Assembly (NCBI RefSeq): GCF_002278075.1 | Contig: NZ_CP022989.1 | Coordinates: forward strand, 3,968,001-4,032,000 | DNA: 64,000 bases | Source: Paraburkholderia aromaticivorans | Lineage (GTDB): Bacteria; Pseudomonadota; Gammaproteobacteria; Burkholderiales; Burkholderiaceae | Direction of reading: 5' to 3' | Shown: positions 1 to 9,992 of the stretch, one piece after another | Position numbering within the stretch: the stretch's first letter is position 1 | Layout of the letters: each line of letters begins with the position of its first letter | The notes under the pieces: generated by a model | Told to the model about the DNA's origin: nothing | The model's database searches: none | Seen by the model: the letters and a program-made list of their open reading frames with translations, nothing else | Program-made: the position numbers and the translations under genes

Positions 1-49
1 CGCGGCTCTTCAGCGTGCGGGCGGCCTGCGCCCAACGTTCGTCAATCAT
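1..49 (-). CDS. Start of an unidentified gene downstream of yejF (partial)
   Basis: An ATG at 49-47 on the minus strand overlaps the yejF stop codon (42-44) and reads 16 codons, [16 protein letters not shown], before leaving the window. The overlap with yejF suggests translational coupling, so it is probably the last or next-to-last gene of the yej operon. Too little is visible to name a family. Confidence 0.45.
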   Translation of the reverse strand, partial: MIDERWAQAARTLKSR

Positions 50-1709
50 TGACTTTTCCCGGGTGAGTCGGGGCGGCGCCAGGCTCGGGCACGTTGAGCG
101 AAGACGCCAGCAGCGACTGGGTATAAGGATGCGACGGCGCGTGCAACACGTCGAGCGTGTCGCCGGCTTCGACTATGCGTCCCGACTTCATCACGATCAC
201 GCGATGCGCCATGGCTCGCATCACGGCCAGATCGTGCGTAATGAACAAATAGCTTAGCTTGTACTTTTTCTGCAGATTTGTCAGCAGATTCAGTACCTGC
301 TTCTGGATCGAGACATCGAGCGCGCTGGTCGGTTCGTCGAGCACCAGCAATTCCGGCTCGACCGCCAACGCGCGCGCAATCGCAATGCGTTGCCGCTGGC
401 CGCCGGAGAATTCATGCGGATAGCGCAGCATCGCATCGGCGGGCATGCCGACCTCTTCGAGCAGGCTGCCGACGCGCGCGCGCCGCGCCTTCGCGTCCAC
501 TCCCGGTCGATGCAAAGCGAGGCCTTCGCCGATGATCTGCTCCACCGTCATGCGTGGCGACAGCGATCCGAACGGATCCTGAAACACGACCTGCATGCGC
601 GAATATAGCGCACGGCGCGAATTGGCCGTTCTGAGCGTGGAAAGCGGCAAGCCGTCGATATGGATATGACCGGCGGCCGGCTGCTGCAGCCCGAGCACGG
701 TTGCCGCCAGCGTCGATTTACCCGACCCCGATTCGCCGACGATGCCGAGCGTTTCGCCGCGCCGCACGCTCAGATCGACGTCGTGCACCGCGCGGAACGT
801 GGAGCGCCCGAACAGCGAGCGCCAGCCTTTGGCCGAGGTGCGATAGTCGACGGCCAGCCCCTGCACTTCCAGCAACCGGCGCGCGCCCTGCTCGACCGGC
901 GCCACCGCGCGTTGCGGCTCGCTGTCCAGCAGGCGCCGCGTGTACGGATGTTGCGGACTCGCGAACAGCACCTCCGTCGTATTCGTCTCGACCAGCACGC
1001 CCTTTTCCATCACCGCGACGCGCTGCGCAAAACGCTTGACCAGATTCAGATCGTGCGTGATCAGCAGCACGGCCATGCCGCGTTCAGCCGCTTCCTGCTC
1101 CTGCAATGAAATCAACAGATCGACGATCTGCTGGCGAACCGTGACGTCGAGCGCCGTGGTGGGCTCGTCGGCGAGCAGCAGACGCGGACGGCACGCGAGC
1201 GCCATCGCGATCATCGCGCGCTGCCGCTGGCCGCCGGACAACTGGTGCGGAAAGCTGTCGATCCGCCGTTCCGGTTCGGGAATGCCGGTACGCCGTAGCA
1301 ACTCGATGCCACGCTCGCGCGCCGCATTGGGCCGCAGACCTTCGTGCAGACGCAAGCTCTCGGCAATCTGCTTGCCGATCGTGAAGAGCGGATTGAGCGC
1401 GGTCATCGGTTCCTGAAACACCATCGCGACATCCGCGCCGCGCAAGCCGCGCATCTGCTGCTCGGTTTTCTGCAGCAGGTCTTCGCCGTCGAGCAGCATG
1501 CGGCCGCTCAATTCGGCATGCTCGACGAGCCGCAAGATGGATAACGCGGTCACGCTCTTGCCCGACCCCGATTCGCCGACGAGTGCCACGCGCTCGCCGC
1601 GTGCAATGGACAGGCTGAGTTCGTGCACCGCGATCTTGTCGCCGAAACGCACGGAGAAGCGGTCGATTTCCAGCAATGGCCGGCCGATAGTCGCCTGCAT
1701 GGTCGTCAT
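42..1709 (-). CDS. yejF: Dual-ATPase subunit of a peptide/microcin C-type ABC importer (YejF-like)
   Basis: This 555-residue protein carries two complete ABC ATPase modules in one chain and energises the YejBE permease at the cytoplasmic face. Module 1 has Walker A GESGSGKS at about residues 45-52, signature LSGGQRQR and Walker B LLLADEP. Module 2 has a second GESGSGKST near residue 325, signature FSGGQRQR and LLVLDEP. Each module ends in the HPYT motif region typical of oligopeptide ATPases. Fusion of the two ATPases distinguishes YejF-type systems from split OppD/OppF pairs. The ATG overlaps the stop of yejE by four bases, so the two are translationally coupled. Known relatives import peptides and, in enterobacteria, microcin C. 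The exact substrate here is not visible. Confidence 0.93.
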   Translation of the reverse strand: MTTMQATIGRPLLEIDRFSVRFGDKIAVHELSLSIARGERVALVGESGSGKSVTALSILRLVEHAELSGRMLLDGEDLLQKTEQQMRGLRGADVAMVFQEPMTALNPLFTIGKQIAESLRLHEGLRPNAARERGIELLRRTGIPEPERRIDSFPHQLSGGQRQRAMIAMALACRPRLLLADEPTTALDVTVRQQIVDLLISLQEQEAAERGMAVLLITHDLNLVKRFAQRVAVMEKGVLVETNTTEVLFASPQHPYTRRLLDSEPQRAVAPVEQGARRLLEVQGLAVDYRTSAKGWRSLFGRSTFRAVHDVDLSVRRGETLGIVGESGSGKSTLAATVLGLQQPAAGHIHIDGLPLSTLRTANSRRALYSRMQVVFQDPFGSLSPRMTVEQIIGEGLALHRPGVDAKARRARVGSLLEEVGMPADAMLRYPHEFSGGQRQRIAIARALAVEPELLVLDEPTSALDVSIQKQVLNLLTNLQKKYKLSYLFITHDLAVMRAMAHRVIVMKSGRIVEAGDTLDVLHAPSHPYTQSLLASSLNVPEPGAAPTHPGKVND

Positions 1710-2821
1710 CGCGGGCCTCCGCCGAACGCCGAACCACGCGAGCGCGTATCGAGCGCATTACGCAACGCGTCGCCCATGAAGGTGAGCAACAACAGCGTGA
1801 TCACCAGCGCGGCAAACGCCGACATGGAAATCCACCACGCGTCGAGATTATTCTTGCCCTCCTGCAGCAATTCACCGAGGCTCGGTGTCGGCGGCGGCAC
1901 GCCGAGGCCGAGAAAGTCGAGACTGGTGAGCGAGAGAATGGCTGCGCTCATGCGGAACGGCAGAAAGGTAATCACCGGGGTCAGGCTGTTCGGCAATACA
2001 TGGCGCCACATGATCTGCCAGTTGCTCAGGCCCATGGTGCGCGCCGCCTTCACGTAGTCGAGCGAACGATTGCGCAGGAATTCGGCGCGCACGTAGTCCG
2101 ACAGGACGAGCCAGCCGAACATCGACAGCAGAATGAATAGCAGCCACAACGTGGGCTCGAAGATCGACGCGAAGATGATCAGCAGGTACAGGTCGGGCAT
2201 CGAACTCCAGATTTCGATCAGGCGCTGGCCGATCAGATCGGTACGCCCGCCATAAAAGCCCTGTATCGCGCCAGTCAGCACACCGACGACGACGCCGGAC
2301 ACCGTGAGCGCCAACGCCATCAACACCGACAGACGGAAACCGTACAGCAGTCGCGCCAGCACGTCGCGGCCGAACTGATCCGTGCCGAGCCAGTTGTTCG
2401 CGGTGGGCGGCGCCGGATAAGGATGCGCGGCGAAATAGTCGATCGTGTCGTAGTGGAAATGATTCGGCGGATAGATCGCAAAGTTGCCGTTCGATTCGAG
2501 CCGCGAACGGATATACGGGTCGAGATAGTTGGCACGCGCCGGAAAGTCGCCGCCGAACAGCGTTTCCGGGTAGTCCTTCACGATCGGAAAGTAGTAATGC
2601 CCGTCGTAACGAACGATCAACGGACGGTCGTTGGACAACACTTCGCCGAGCAGACTGATGGCGAACAGCGACACGAAGATCACGAGGCTCCAGTAGCCCA
2701 GACGCTGCTGCCTGAAGCGCAGCCACGTGCGCCGCCATGGAGACGGCGACGCCGCGTGCGCCGCGCCAGCCGCGTCAGCGGTCCAGGCGGTTGAATTGGA
2801 TGCGGGGGTCGACGAGGACAT
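1706..2821 (-). CDS. yejE: Inner-membrane permease of the peptide ABC importer (YejE-like)
   Basis: A 371-residue permease of the OppC/DppC type. An N-terminal membrane segment (YWSLVIFVSLFAISLLGEV) is followed by a long periplasmic stretch with NNWLGTDQFGRDVLARLLYGFR, the entry motif of this family, and then the transmembrane permease core. The EAA loop is DYVKAARTMGLSNWQIMWRHVLPN. I start it at the ATG at 2821 because the longer reading frame begins with TTG at 2836. With this start it overlaps the 3' end of yejB by 47 bases. It forms the translocation channel together with YejB. Confidence 0.92.
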   Translation of the reverse strand: MSSSTPASNSTAWTADAAGAAHAASPSPWRRTWLRFRQQRLGYWSLVIFVSLFAISLLGEVLSNDRPLIVRYDGHYYFPIVKDYPETLFGGDFPARANYLDPYIRSRLESNGNFAIYPPNHFHYDTIDYFAAHPYPAPPTANNWLGTDQFGRDVLARLLYGFRLSVLMALALTVSGVVVGVLTGAIQGFYGGRTDLIGQRLIEIWSSMPDLYLLIIFASIFEPTLWLLFILLSMFGWLVLSDYVRAEFLRNRSLDYVKAARTMGLSNWQIMWRHVLPNSLTPVITFLPFRMSAAILSLTSLDFLGLGVPPPTPSLGELLQEGKNNLDAWWISMSAFAALVITLLLLTFMGDALRNALDTRSRGSAFGGGPR

Positions 2822-3827
2822 AGCAGACGTCAGCAATGAGTTTGGTTACGAGGGCAATCAGCGTGAACAGAAAGAGCGAGCCGAGCACGACCGGATAATC
2901 ACGGCGAACCACCGAGTCGTACGACAGTTGACCCATGCCGTCGAGCGAGAACAGCGTTTCGATCAGCAGATTGCCGTTCAGAAACGCGCCGACGAACGCC
3001 GCCGGCAAGCCAGTGAGCAACGGAATCGCGGCGTTGCGCAGCACGTGTTTCCACAGCACGTCGCGCTCCGGTGCGCCTTTGGCGCGCGCCGTCAATACGT
3101 ACTGACGGCCGATTTCCTCCAGAAACGTGTTCTTGGTCAGAATCGTGACGATCGCGAAGTTGCCCACCACCGAGGCGGTGACCGGCAGCACGATATGCCA
3201 GAGATAGTCGAGCACCTTGCCGAAGGCGCTGAGTTCGTTGAAGTTATCCGAGGTGAGGCCGCGCATCGGGAACACCTGCCAGAACGTGCCGCCGCCGAAT
3301 AACATCAGCAGCAGCACGCCGAGCACGAAACCAGGAATCGCATAGCCGGCGAGCACCAGCACGCTCGTCACGGTATCGAAGCGCGAGCCGTTGCGCACCG
3401 CTTTCGCGATCCCCAACGGCACCGATATCAGATACGTGAGGAGCACCGTCCATAGGCCCAGCGTGATCGATACGGGCAACTTCGATTTGATGACGTCCCA
3501 CACGCTGTCGTGCTGGTAGTAGGACTGACCGAGGTCGAAGGTCGCATAGCGCTTGAGCATCAACAGATAGCGCTCGAGCGGCGGTTTGTCGAAGCCGAAC
3601 TGCTTCTTGATCTGCTCGATCTGCTGCGGATCCACGCCCTGGCTGCCGTGATAGCCCCCGCCGCCAGCCCCCGCCTCTCCGCCACGGCCAGTGCCGTGGC
3701 GGAGTTGCGTCATCACCTGTTCGACCGGCCCACCCGGCACGAACTGCGTGACGACAAAGGTCAGCGTGACCACGCCGAGCAGGGTCGGCACCATCAAAAG
3801 CAATCGTCTGAGAATGTAGGCAAGCAT
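2775..3827 (-). CDS. yejB: Inner-membrane permease of the peptide ABC importer (YejB-like)
   Basis: A 350-residue OppB/DppB-type permease. It begins with the family N-terminus MLAYILRRLLLMVPTLLGVV and contains the usual DLGQSYYQHDSVWDVI entry region. The EAA loop is GRQYVLTARAKGAPERDVLWKHVLRN and the C-terminus is LVDPRIQ. A Gly-rich insertion (RHGTGRGGEAGAGGGGY) near residue 45 lies in the first periplasmic loop. It starts 8 bases after the yejA stop codon, so the operon order is yejA-yejB-yejE-yejF. Confidence 0.93.
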   Translation of the reverse strand: MLAYILRRLLLMVPTLLGVVTLTFVVTQFVPGGPVEQVMTQLRHGTGRGGEAGAGGGGYHGSQGVDPQQIEQIKKQFGFDKPPLERYLLMLKRYATFDLGQSYYQHDSVWDVIKSKLPVSITLGLWTVLLTYLISVPLGIAKAVRNGSRFDTVTSVLVLAGYAIPGFVLGVLLLMLFGGGTFWQVFPMRGLTSDNFNELSAFGKVLDYLWHIVLPVTASVVGNFAIVTILTKNTFLEEIGRQYVLTARAKGAPERDVLWKHVLRNAAIPLLTGLPAAFVGAFLNGNLLIETLFSLDGMGQLSYDSVVRRDYPVVLGSLFLFTLIALVTKLIADVCYVLVDPRIQFNRLDR

Positions 3828-3835
3828 GCTGTTCC

Positions 3836-5785
3836 TCAGTGGGCCGCAGCCGTGGTTGAACCGGCGGATTGCGCCGCCTGGCCATGTTGAGCGGCTGGCG
3901 CACCCGGTGTTTTCGCGTACCAGTAGTCGATCACCCAGTCTTCGTATTGATACGACGCGGGAACGGTCTTCGGAAAACCGATCGTGGTCTTGTAGCCGAT
4001 GCGCGCGCCCGGTGAGTAGTACTCCGGCACGAGGTAAAACGAATAGATCAGCACGCGATCCAGCGCGCGGGTCGCCGCTTCCAGGTCGTCGAGATTGGTT
4101 GCGGAGAGCGCGGAGTGAATCAGCGAGTCCACCGCTTTCGAACGAATGCCCGGATAGTTCTCGGAACCGACCTCCGACGCGGCCGCGCTGCCGAAACGGC
4201 GCGTCAGTTCGGCGCCCGGAATCGTGACCGGCGGATAGATGAAGGTGGTCATGTCGTATTCGAAATTATCCAGCCGCTTCTGGTACAACGCGCTGTCGAT
4301 CTCGCGCATATGCGCCTGAATACCGAGCATGCCGAGCGCCTGCATATACGGCAGGATCAGGCGGTCCATGCCGGGCTGGTCGTCCATGATTTCGATTGTC
4401 ATGGGCGTGCCGTTGGCGTCGCGCAAAGCGCCGTCGCGATAGTGCCAGCCGGCCTGCGCCAGCAGATCGCGCGCGACACGCAAATTACCGCGCAGCGAGT
4501 TCGGTGCGATCGTGTCGGGTTGCTTGAGCATCGGTCCGAATACTTCCGGCGGCACGCTGCCGCGCAGCGGTTCGAGCAGTGCCAGTTCCTTCGGCCCGGG
4601 CATACCGGTCGCGCCGAACGGACTTGCCTCGAAATAACTGCTGGTGCGCCGGTATTGACCGTAGAACATCATCCGGTTCATCCAGTCGTAGTCGAATGCC
4701 ATCGTCAGCGCGTGGCGCACCCGCGGGTCCTGGAACATCGGCTTGCGCACGTTCATCAGCATGCCCTGCATCTGCGCGGGGCCATCGGCAAATTCGCCTT
4801 TCTTCAGCAGCCCATTGTCGAAGTTCTTGCCGACGTATTTGCGTGCCCACTGGGTCGCGCTGTATTCGACGATAACGTCCGCGTCGCCCGCCTTGAAGGC
4901 TTCGAGCTGCGTGTAGTGGTCGCGGTACAGCTTGAAGGTAATGCTCGCAAAGCGATACATGCCGCGCCGCGACGGCAGATTCGCGGCCCAGTAGTCCGGG
5001 TTGCGGCGATAGGTGATCTGCTTGTCGTTCTTGCGCGACTCGATCAGATACGGACCGCTCGCGACCGGCGGCTCGTTCGCGATCTGGTCGAACGGTAACC
5101 GTGTGCCGTCCGCGCGCACGCCCCACTTCGGCGAGAAGATCGGCAAATCGCCGGCGATCAGCGCTGCGTCGCGCTCGGCGTGCCTGAATTCGAAGCGCAC
5201 GGTTGCCGGGTCGACAACCACGGCGCGCTTGATCACCGAGAACTGCGCATTGAACAAGGGCGACGCTTTGGAACTGGTCAGGGTGTCGAACGAGTATTTG
5301 ACATCGGCTGCGGTAATCGGGTCGCCGTTCGAAAAACGTGCGGCGGGATTGATATGAAACGTGGCCGAGCCGAGGTCCGGCGCGACTTCGACATCGTCGG
5401 CGATCAGCGGATACTCGGAGGCGAGTTCGTCCCAGCTACGCTGCATCAGCGTATCGAACATCAGATGCAGAATGTCCGGCGCGGGCGCGCCGCGCACGAG
5501 AAACGGATTCAGCGAATCGTAGCTCTGCAGTTCGTCGAAGTTCTGGAAGCTGAGCTTGCCGTCGTTGGGCGCCGCGGGGTCCGCATAGTCGAAGTGCGTG
5601 AAGCCGGCGGGATATTTGGGTTCGTCGTATTGCGCAATCGAGGGGCGGGCCTGCGCGCAAACCGCGCTCAATGCCAGGCATGCACCGGCGCACAGCGCGA
5701 TTCGCGCGGTGGCGCGAAGCCGAGGCACGGGCGCGGACGCCACCGTGCGCACCGTGCGCGGCCAGCGAAACTTCACAAGTCTCAT
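3836..5785 (-). CDS. yejA: Periplasmic peptide-binding protein of the importer (YejA-like)
   Basis: A 649-residue extracellular solute-binding protein of family 5 (SBP_bac_5). The N-terminus has a twin-basic stretch, a hydrophobic core (ARIALCAGACLALSAVCAQA) and a likely signal-peptidase site near residue 47. YejA-type features include FTHFDYADPAAPNDGKLSFQNFDELQSYDSLNPF early in the mature protein, RFSNGDPITAADVKYSFDTL and a long C-terminal lobe. Its tail is Ala/Gln-rich. It captures peptides in the periplasm and hands them to YejBE. It is the first gene of the operon. No strong Shine-Dalgarno sequence is seen before the ATG at 5785. Confidence 0.92.
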   Translation of the reverse strand: MRLVKFRWPRTVRTVASAPVPRLRATARIALCAGACLALSAVCAQARPSIAQYDEPKYPAGFTHFDYADPAAPNDGKLSFQNFDELQSYDSLNPFLVRGAPAPDILHLMFDTLMQRSWDELASEYPLIADDVEVAPDLGSATFHINPAARFSNGDPITAADVKYSFDTLTSSKASPLFNAQFSVIKRAVVVDPATVRFEFRHAERDAALIAGDLPIFSPKWGVRADGTRLPFDQIANEPPVASGPYLIESRKNDKQITYRRNPDYWAANLPSRRGMYRFASITFKLYRDHYTQLEAFKAGDADVIVEYSATQWARKYVGKNFDNGLLKKGEFADGPAQMQGMLMNVRKPMFQDPRVRHALTMAFDYDWMNRMMFYGQYRRTSSYFEASPFGATGMPGPKELALLEPLRGSVPPEVFGPMLKQPDTIAPNSLRGNLRVARDLLAQAGWHYRDGALRDANGTPMTIEIMDDQPGMDRLILPYMQALGMLGIQAHMREIDSALYQKRLDNFEYDMTTFIYPPVTIPGAELTRRFGSAAASEVGSENYPGIRSKAVDSLIHSALSATNLDDLEAATRALDRVLIYSFYLVPEYYSPGARIGYKTTIGFPKTVPASYQYEDWVIDYWYAKTPGAPAAQHGQAAQSAGSTTAAAH

Positions 5786-5803
5786 CTTCGGAATGCATAA
5801 GGA

Positions 5804-5830
5804 CGCGCGCCGGCCGCAAGCCGGCGCGCG
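5804..5830. repeat. GC-rich hairpin in the yejA leader
   Basis: Perfect inverted repeat CGCGCGCCGGC / GCCGGCGCGCG with the five-base loop CGCAA, about 20 bases upstream of the yejA start. There is no T-run, so it is not an obvious terminator. It would form a stable structure near the translation start of yejA. Confidence 0.5.
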
Positions 5831-5959
5831 GTAAATCGATCCGGCGCGAGTGACGGCCTGACGCCGTCGCTCCCGTAGCTTTCCCCGCTGGCGCTGCGCG
5901 GCTGCTTACCGCCCGCGATCGCCCGTCGTGGCCTTGAACGAGCATTGTGCACGGAGAAT

Positions 5960-6038
5960 CCCGCAGGCAGCCTTCAATAAACTTGCGCCGCTCCGGTCTT
6001 CAGTACCGGAGCGGCCGACCCACCTGACTGCCTGCGGG
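5960..6038. repeat. Nested inverted repeats downstream of the TonB-dependent receptor
   Basis: An inner perfect 11-bp stem, GCCGCTCCGGT (5987-5997) with ACCGGAGCGGC (6005-6015), lies inside an outer 11-bp pair, CCCGCAGGCAG (5960-5970) and CTGCCTGCGGG (6028-6038). It begins 22 bases after the receptor stop codon. It may act as a transcript 3' end for the receptor, although the following T-run is weak. Confidence 0.55.
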
Positions 6039-6060
6039 TGAATCACCAACCTCAAAGACT

Positions 6061-8802
6061 TCAGAAGCGGTACGTTGCACCGACCTGGAAGAAGCGGCCG
6101 ATGTTCGTGTAGAGCGACTGATCGTAGCCCGTGATATCCGGCGTGGCCTGCCACTCGACGTCGAACGGCGGCTTGCGGTCGAAAATGTTGTTGATGCCGC
6201 CGTAGATCGTCCAGTTCTTGAAGCCGCGATAGGTGGCCATCAGGTTGAACTGGCTGTACGACGCCACCGACAACGTGCCGCCGTCGCCGAACTCGGCTGC
6301 CACCGCGTTAGTGTACGGACCGGTGTACTGCCAGGTCAGCGTCGTGGTCAGCTTGCGGTAATCCCAGGAGAGGCTGGTGTTACCCTTCCAGCGCGGATTC
6401 GACGCACCGAACGGCTGCAGCAGCGCGAGGTTGTTGCCGGCGAAGTCCTGCGTCGGCGCACCCGGGCTATTCAGCTTGAAGTGCCACACGTACGCCCAGT
6501 CGCCTGCCAGCGTGAACGTGCCGTACTTCGTGCCGACCGACTTGCGGAAGTTCATGTCGAAGCCGTCGGTGTCGAGCGAACCGAGGTTGACGAACTGTTC
6601 CTTGATGTAGGCCACCGTGCCGTCCGGATTGCGGATCACGTTCGACGGGTTGTTCGCGTCCATCACCGCGTTCGGATCGTTCGTGCCGATCACACCGTCG
6701 ATGTGAATCTTGTAGAACGCCGCACCGATATCCGTCGACGAATCCGGCGAGAGCTCGAAGCCGATGTTGTAGTTCTTCGTGTGCTCAGGCTGCAGCGCCG
6801 GGTTGCCGTTGACCTGTTCCGTCGTGAAGTGCTTGGTCGGCGTGCCGCTCGGATCGTTCGGGTCCACCAGGTTCTGGTGGGCCAGATAGGTTGCCTGCGA
6901 GTTTTCGACCAGCGTCGGCGCGCGGAAGCCGCGGCTGTACGACGCATACGTCGTGAGCATCTTGACCGGCTGGAAGCGCAACGCGAAGCTCGGCGAGAAT
7001 GCGCCGCCGAAGTCGCTGTAGTGGTCGTAACGGCCCGCTTGCGTGAACGTCAGGTTGTGGATGATCGGAATATCGACCTGGTAGTACACGGCGGCCACGT
7101 TGCGCTCGCCGTCGACCGTCTGCACGTTGGCCGGCGCGGTAATCCCCAGCGCGCTATATGTACGCGAGTTGATCAGGTTGCTTTCGTGACGGAATTCCGT
7201 ACCGAAACCGACACCGACGGGACCACCGGGCAGATTGAACAGGTTGCCCGTCGAGGTTTTCGCCGTGACGCTGTCGAGCTTCGAGATCGCCTGCTCATAG
7301 TCGTTCTGGAACACGCCATTCAAGCCGTTCGGCGTAGCCGAAGGGTTCGAGAAGTTGAACACGCCGTTCTGCAGAATGTTCTCGACCCCAGCCACGTTCA
7401 ACGCGTTGCCGTAAGTCGTGTCGACCGTGCTCTGCGAATGGCCGTAATCAGCCGACCAATCCCAATCGCCGAATTTGGCGGTGGTGAACGAGCCCTTCAC
7501 ACCGGTCATCGCACGCCAGAACGTCGAGACGGTATCCGCCGACACGGTGTTCGGGAACGTGTAGTTGATCTGCGTCGGCACGCCGAACGGGTTGTACGGG
7601 TTGGTGCCCGAGACAGTGCGCGACAGCGGCAACGCCGAACCGGTTGCCGGGTTGAACGCATTGGTCTGGCTGCTCAGAACCGCCGGACCTTCGTTCTGCA
7701 CGGTTTCATTGCGGCTCACCCACAGGTCGGCGTAGGCCTGCACATCGTCGTTGATCTTGAAGGTGCCGCGCACTTTCGCGTTCAGGCGCGTGATCGCCGG
7801 CATGAGCGAGGTGGCGCTGGCTGGATTCGACTTACACGTGGTGGCACCGTTCGCCGACACGCTGCCCGGAGGGCACGGATTGAGCGCCGAGTTGGTGCCG
7901 TCGGCCGAGGTCCAGTACGACTGCTGGTTCGGACCGAGCGGGCCCGCGAGACCGCCCGGGAACTGGCTGAAGTCCTGATTCGCGGTCATGTCGCGATCGG
8001 CGAGCGACGAGCCGGTGTCGCGGTAGTAGCTCGCGGCGGCCGTCACGTTGAAGCGGTCGCCATTCAGATCGCCGATGCCGCCGAGTACGCTGAAGTTGCC
8101 CTGCGCGTCGCCCGGATGCTGGGCCTTGCCGAGCTGGCCGTCGATCTGCAGGCCCTGGAAGTCTTTCTTCGTAATGATGTTGACCACGCCCGCGATTGCA
8201 TCCGACCCATACACCGAGACCGCACCGGTCTTCACGATGTCGATGTGGTCGATCATGTTGAGCGGGATCGAATTCACGTCGAAGAACGTGTCGGTGAAGT
8301 TCACCGCCTTGCCATAATTCGCCACCCGTTGGCCGTCCACCAGCACCAGCGTGTATTTTTCGCTCAGACCGCGCAATGCAATGCCCCCGCCGCCCTGCGC
8401 GGAGCTGTTCATCGTCGTCTGGCCCCAGCTGCTCCCCGAGTTCGCGGACGTGCCGCGCAGGAAATCGGCCACGGTCGTATAGCCGCTTTGCTGGATTTCC
8501 TTCGGTGTGATGGTCTGAACTTCCGTGTTGCCGACCTTGTCCGACGTGCGGATCAGCGAACCGGTCACTTCAAACTTCTTGAGTTGCTGAACCCCTTTGC
8601 CAGCAGGCGTCGCGGTGCTGCTTTCCGCGGACGGTGTGGCAGCAGCGCCCGCTGCCGGCGTGCTTTCCGTCGTTGCGCCCGCCGCCGTGCCGGTAGTGGC
8701 CGGCTGGCTTTGCGCAAACGCCGGCACGGCGATTGCGGCTGACAATGCCAGTTCAGCCCAGACTATTCTTCTAATGGCCAGCGCCAATGCCCTTTGTTTC
8801 AT
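6061..8802 (-). CDS. Large TonB-dependent outer-membrane receptor
   Basis: A 913-residue outer-membrane receptor with a signal peptide (LALSAAIAVPAFAQ), an Ala/Thr-rich linker of about 55 residues and then a plug domain. Plug landmarks are GSLIRTSDKVGNTEVQTIT, IALRGLSEKYTLVLVDGQR and VYGSDAIAGVVNIITKK. The barrel has the terminal signature FFQVGATYRF, ending in an aromatic residue as expected for BAM insertion. Near the end is the NIFDRKPPFD motif common to this family. The long extracellular loops resemble the iron-complex/carbohydrate type of TonB receptor, and the substrate cannot be deduced. The gene lies directly downstream of an XRE-cupin regulator and a complete tonB-exbB-exbD operon, which suggests that this TonB system serves it. 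No Fur-like box was recognised upstream. Confidence 0.92.
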   Translation of the reverse strand: MKQRALALAIRRIVWAELALSAAIAVPAFAQSQPATTGTAAGATTESTPAAGAAATPSAESSTATPAGKGVQQLKKFEVTGSLIRTSDKVGNTEVQTITPKEIQQSGYTTVADFLRGTSANSGSSWGQTTMNSSAQGGGGIALRGLSEKYTLVLVDGQRVANYGKAVNFTDTFFDVNSIPLNMIDHIDIVKTGAVSVYGSDAIAGVVNIITKKDFQGLQIDGQLGKAQHPGDAQGNFSVLGGIGDLNGDRFNVTAAASYYRDTGSSLADRDMTANQDFSQFPGGLAGPLGPNQQSYWTSADGTNSALNPCPPGSVSANGATTCKSNPASATSLMPAITRLNAKVRGTFKINDDVQAYADLWVSRNETVQNEGPAVLSSQTNAFNPATGSALPLSRTVSGTNPYNPFGVPTQINYTFPNTVSADTVSTFWRAMTGVKGSFTTAKFGDWDWSADYGHSQSTVDTTYGNALNVAGVENILQNGVFNFSNPSATPNGLNGVFQNDYEQAISKLDSVTAKTSTGNLFNLPGGPVGVGFGTEFRHESNLINSRTYSALGITAPANVQTVDGERNVAAVYYQVDIPIIHNLTFTQAGRYDHYSDFGGAFSPSFALRFQPVKMLTTYASYSRGFRAPTLVENSQATYLAHQNLVDPNDPSGTPTKHFTTEQVNGNPALQPEHTKNYNIGFELSPDSSTDIGAAFYKIHIDGVIGTNDPNAVMDANNPSNVIRNPDGTVAYIKEQFVNLGSLDTDGFDMNFRKSVGTKYGTFTLAGDWAYVWHFKLNSPGAPTQDFAGNNLALLQPFGASNPRWKGNTSLSWDYRKLTTTLTWQYTGPYTNAVAAEFGDGGTLSVASYSQFNLMATYRGFKNWTIYGGINNIFDRKPPFDVEWQATPDITGYDQSLYTNIGRFFQVGATYRF

Positions 8803-9109
8803 TTTTCCCCTTCTCGCTCGTCAGTAAGGCCACAGCAGTATGTGATGAGAGATCTTGTGAATCTCTCCACTCGATATACGGCGATCTTGCGCCGCGTTCC
8901 GTTAAAGCAACTTCAAATAACTCAGTGTCGGACTACTAATTTATTGCTATCGAAACGCGCAGCGCTTTTTGCAATTGTTGTCATCTCAACCGCCACGCGA
9001 GTGGATTCCGCTATTCTTCGACCTGCTTTTCCCAAATCGCGGGCTCATACTTAAGTAATGCTTACAAATGCAGTTTGTCTGCTTTTTTCAAAAAACATCG
9101 ACTACGGCA
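8803..9109. other. Intergenic leader of the TonB-dependent receptor
   Basis: About 300 bases between the receptor start and the end of the upstream regulator, clearly more AT-rich than its surroundings. It probably contains the receptor promoter on the minus strand. A small inverted repeat TAAG-N5-CTTA lies near 9053-9065. No gene and no convincing -35/-10 pair was identified. Confidence 0.3.
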
Positions 9110-9685
9110 TTAGAACAATCTTGGCGTCCCTACCCACACGACCACCGCTTCTTCACGTGCGGTATTGGACCAGGAGTGCGGCACGGTAGACTCGTAATGC
9201 GCGGTGTCACCTGCCTGCAATACGAACGTCGTGCCTTCCAGCGTGAGCGAGATCTGGCCGCTCATCACGTACAAAAACTCTTCCCCTGCGTGCGTCGTGA
9301 CTTCCGACGGATTCTGTCCCACCGGCATCCTGACGAGAATGACTTCCAGCTTGCTGCCCACCGACAGATTCGTGAGCCGCCCAAACAGATTCGCGCTACC
9401 GTCAAAGCCGAAGTACTTCAGATCACTCCCTCTACGCACCGATTTGTCTTCGGTCGGCGTATCGACGAAGTACTGCACCGTGACACCTAAAGCTCGAGCA
9501 ATACCAACTAGCGACGTAATCGAAGGTGTTGCGTGACCCCGTTCCACCTGCGACAGAAAGGGCTTGGAAATGCCCGCAGTCTTTGCCACTTCGTCCAGCG
9601 TGCGCTTGAGCCGTTGGCGAAGCGCGCGGATCTTGCTTCCTATAGAGACTGCAACGTGTGCCTTGTTATTGAGTGGCAAAACCAT
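9110..9685 (-). CDS. XRE-family regulator with C-terminal cupin domain
   Basis: A protein of about 191 residues. Residues 20-75 form a Cro/CI helix-turn-helix (IRALRQRLKRTLDEVAKTAG, then ISKPFLSQVERGHATPSITSL). A cupin_2 fold follows, with GEEFLYVMSGQISLTLEG and GDTAHYESTVPHSWSN. Such regulators sense a small ligand through the cupin and usually control neighbouring transport or catabolic genes. It lies between the tonB operon and the receptor, all on the same strand, so the receptor is the most likely target. I chose the ATG at 9685; a longer frame begins with TTG at 9709. Confidence 0.88.
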   Translation of the reverse strand: MVLPLNNKAHVAVSIGSKIRALRQRLKRTLDEVAKTAGISKPFLSQVERGHATPSITSLVGIARALGVTVQYFVDTPTEDKSVRRGSDLKYFGFDGSANLFGRLTNLSVGSKLEVILVRMPVGQNPSEVTTHAGEEFLYVMSGQISLTLEGTTFVLQAGDTAHYESTVPHSWSNTAREEAVVVWVGTPRLF

Positions 9686-9992
9686 AGCAAGACAGAATCC
9701 CGTAGTCAAAAATAGTTTGATATAAGCAAATTAAGTTTCATCTAACGCAACACTCTCCTTGCACGTCCTCGATGCATCTACCGGGATGCCGCCACGGATA
9801 ACTCAATCAATTCGTTTTCCAGAAGACTCGCGCCTGCTCCGGATGCAGAGGCGATAGTTGCGAGTGCAACCACGCTCAGGCATCGCAGGCGGCTTCGGGC
9901 ACGGTCCGCATTCCCAATGACCAGGGCGGCACTTGCCGCGAGGACGCCTTGCAGCGCCTCGTCCGATAGAACATAACGGGAACAGCGTGCTC

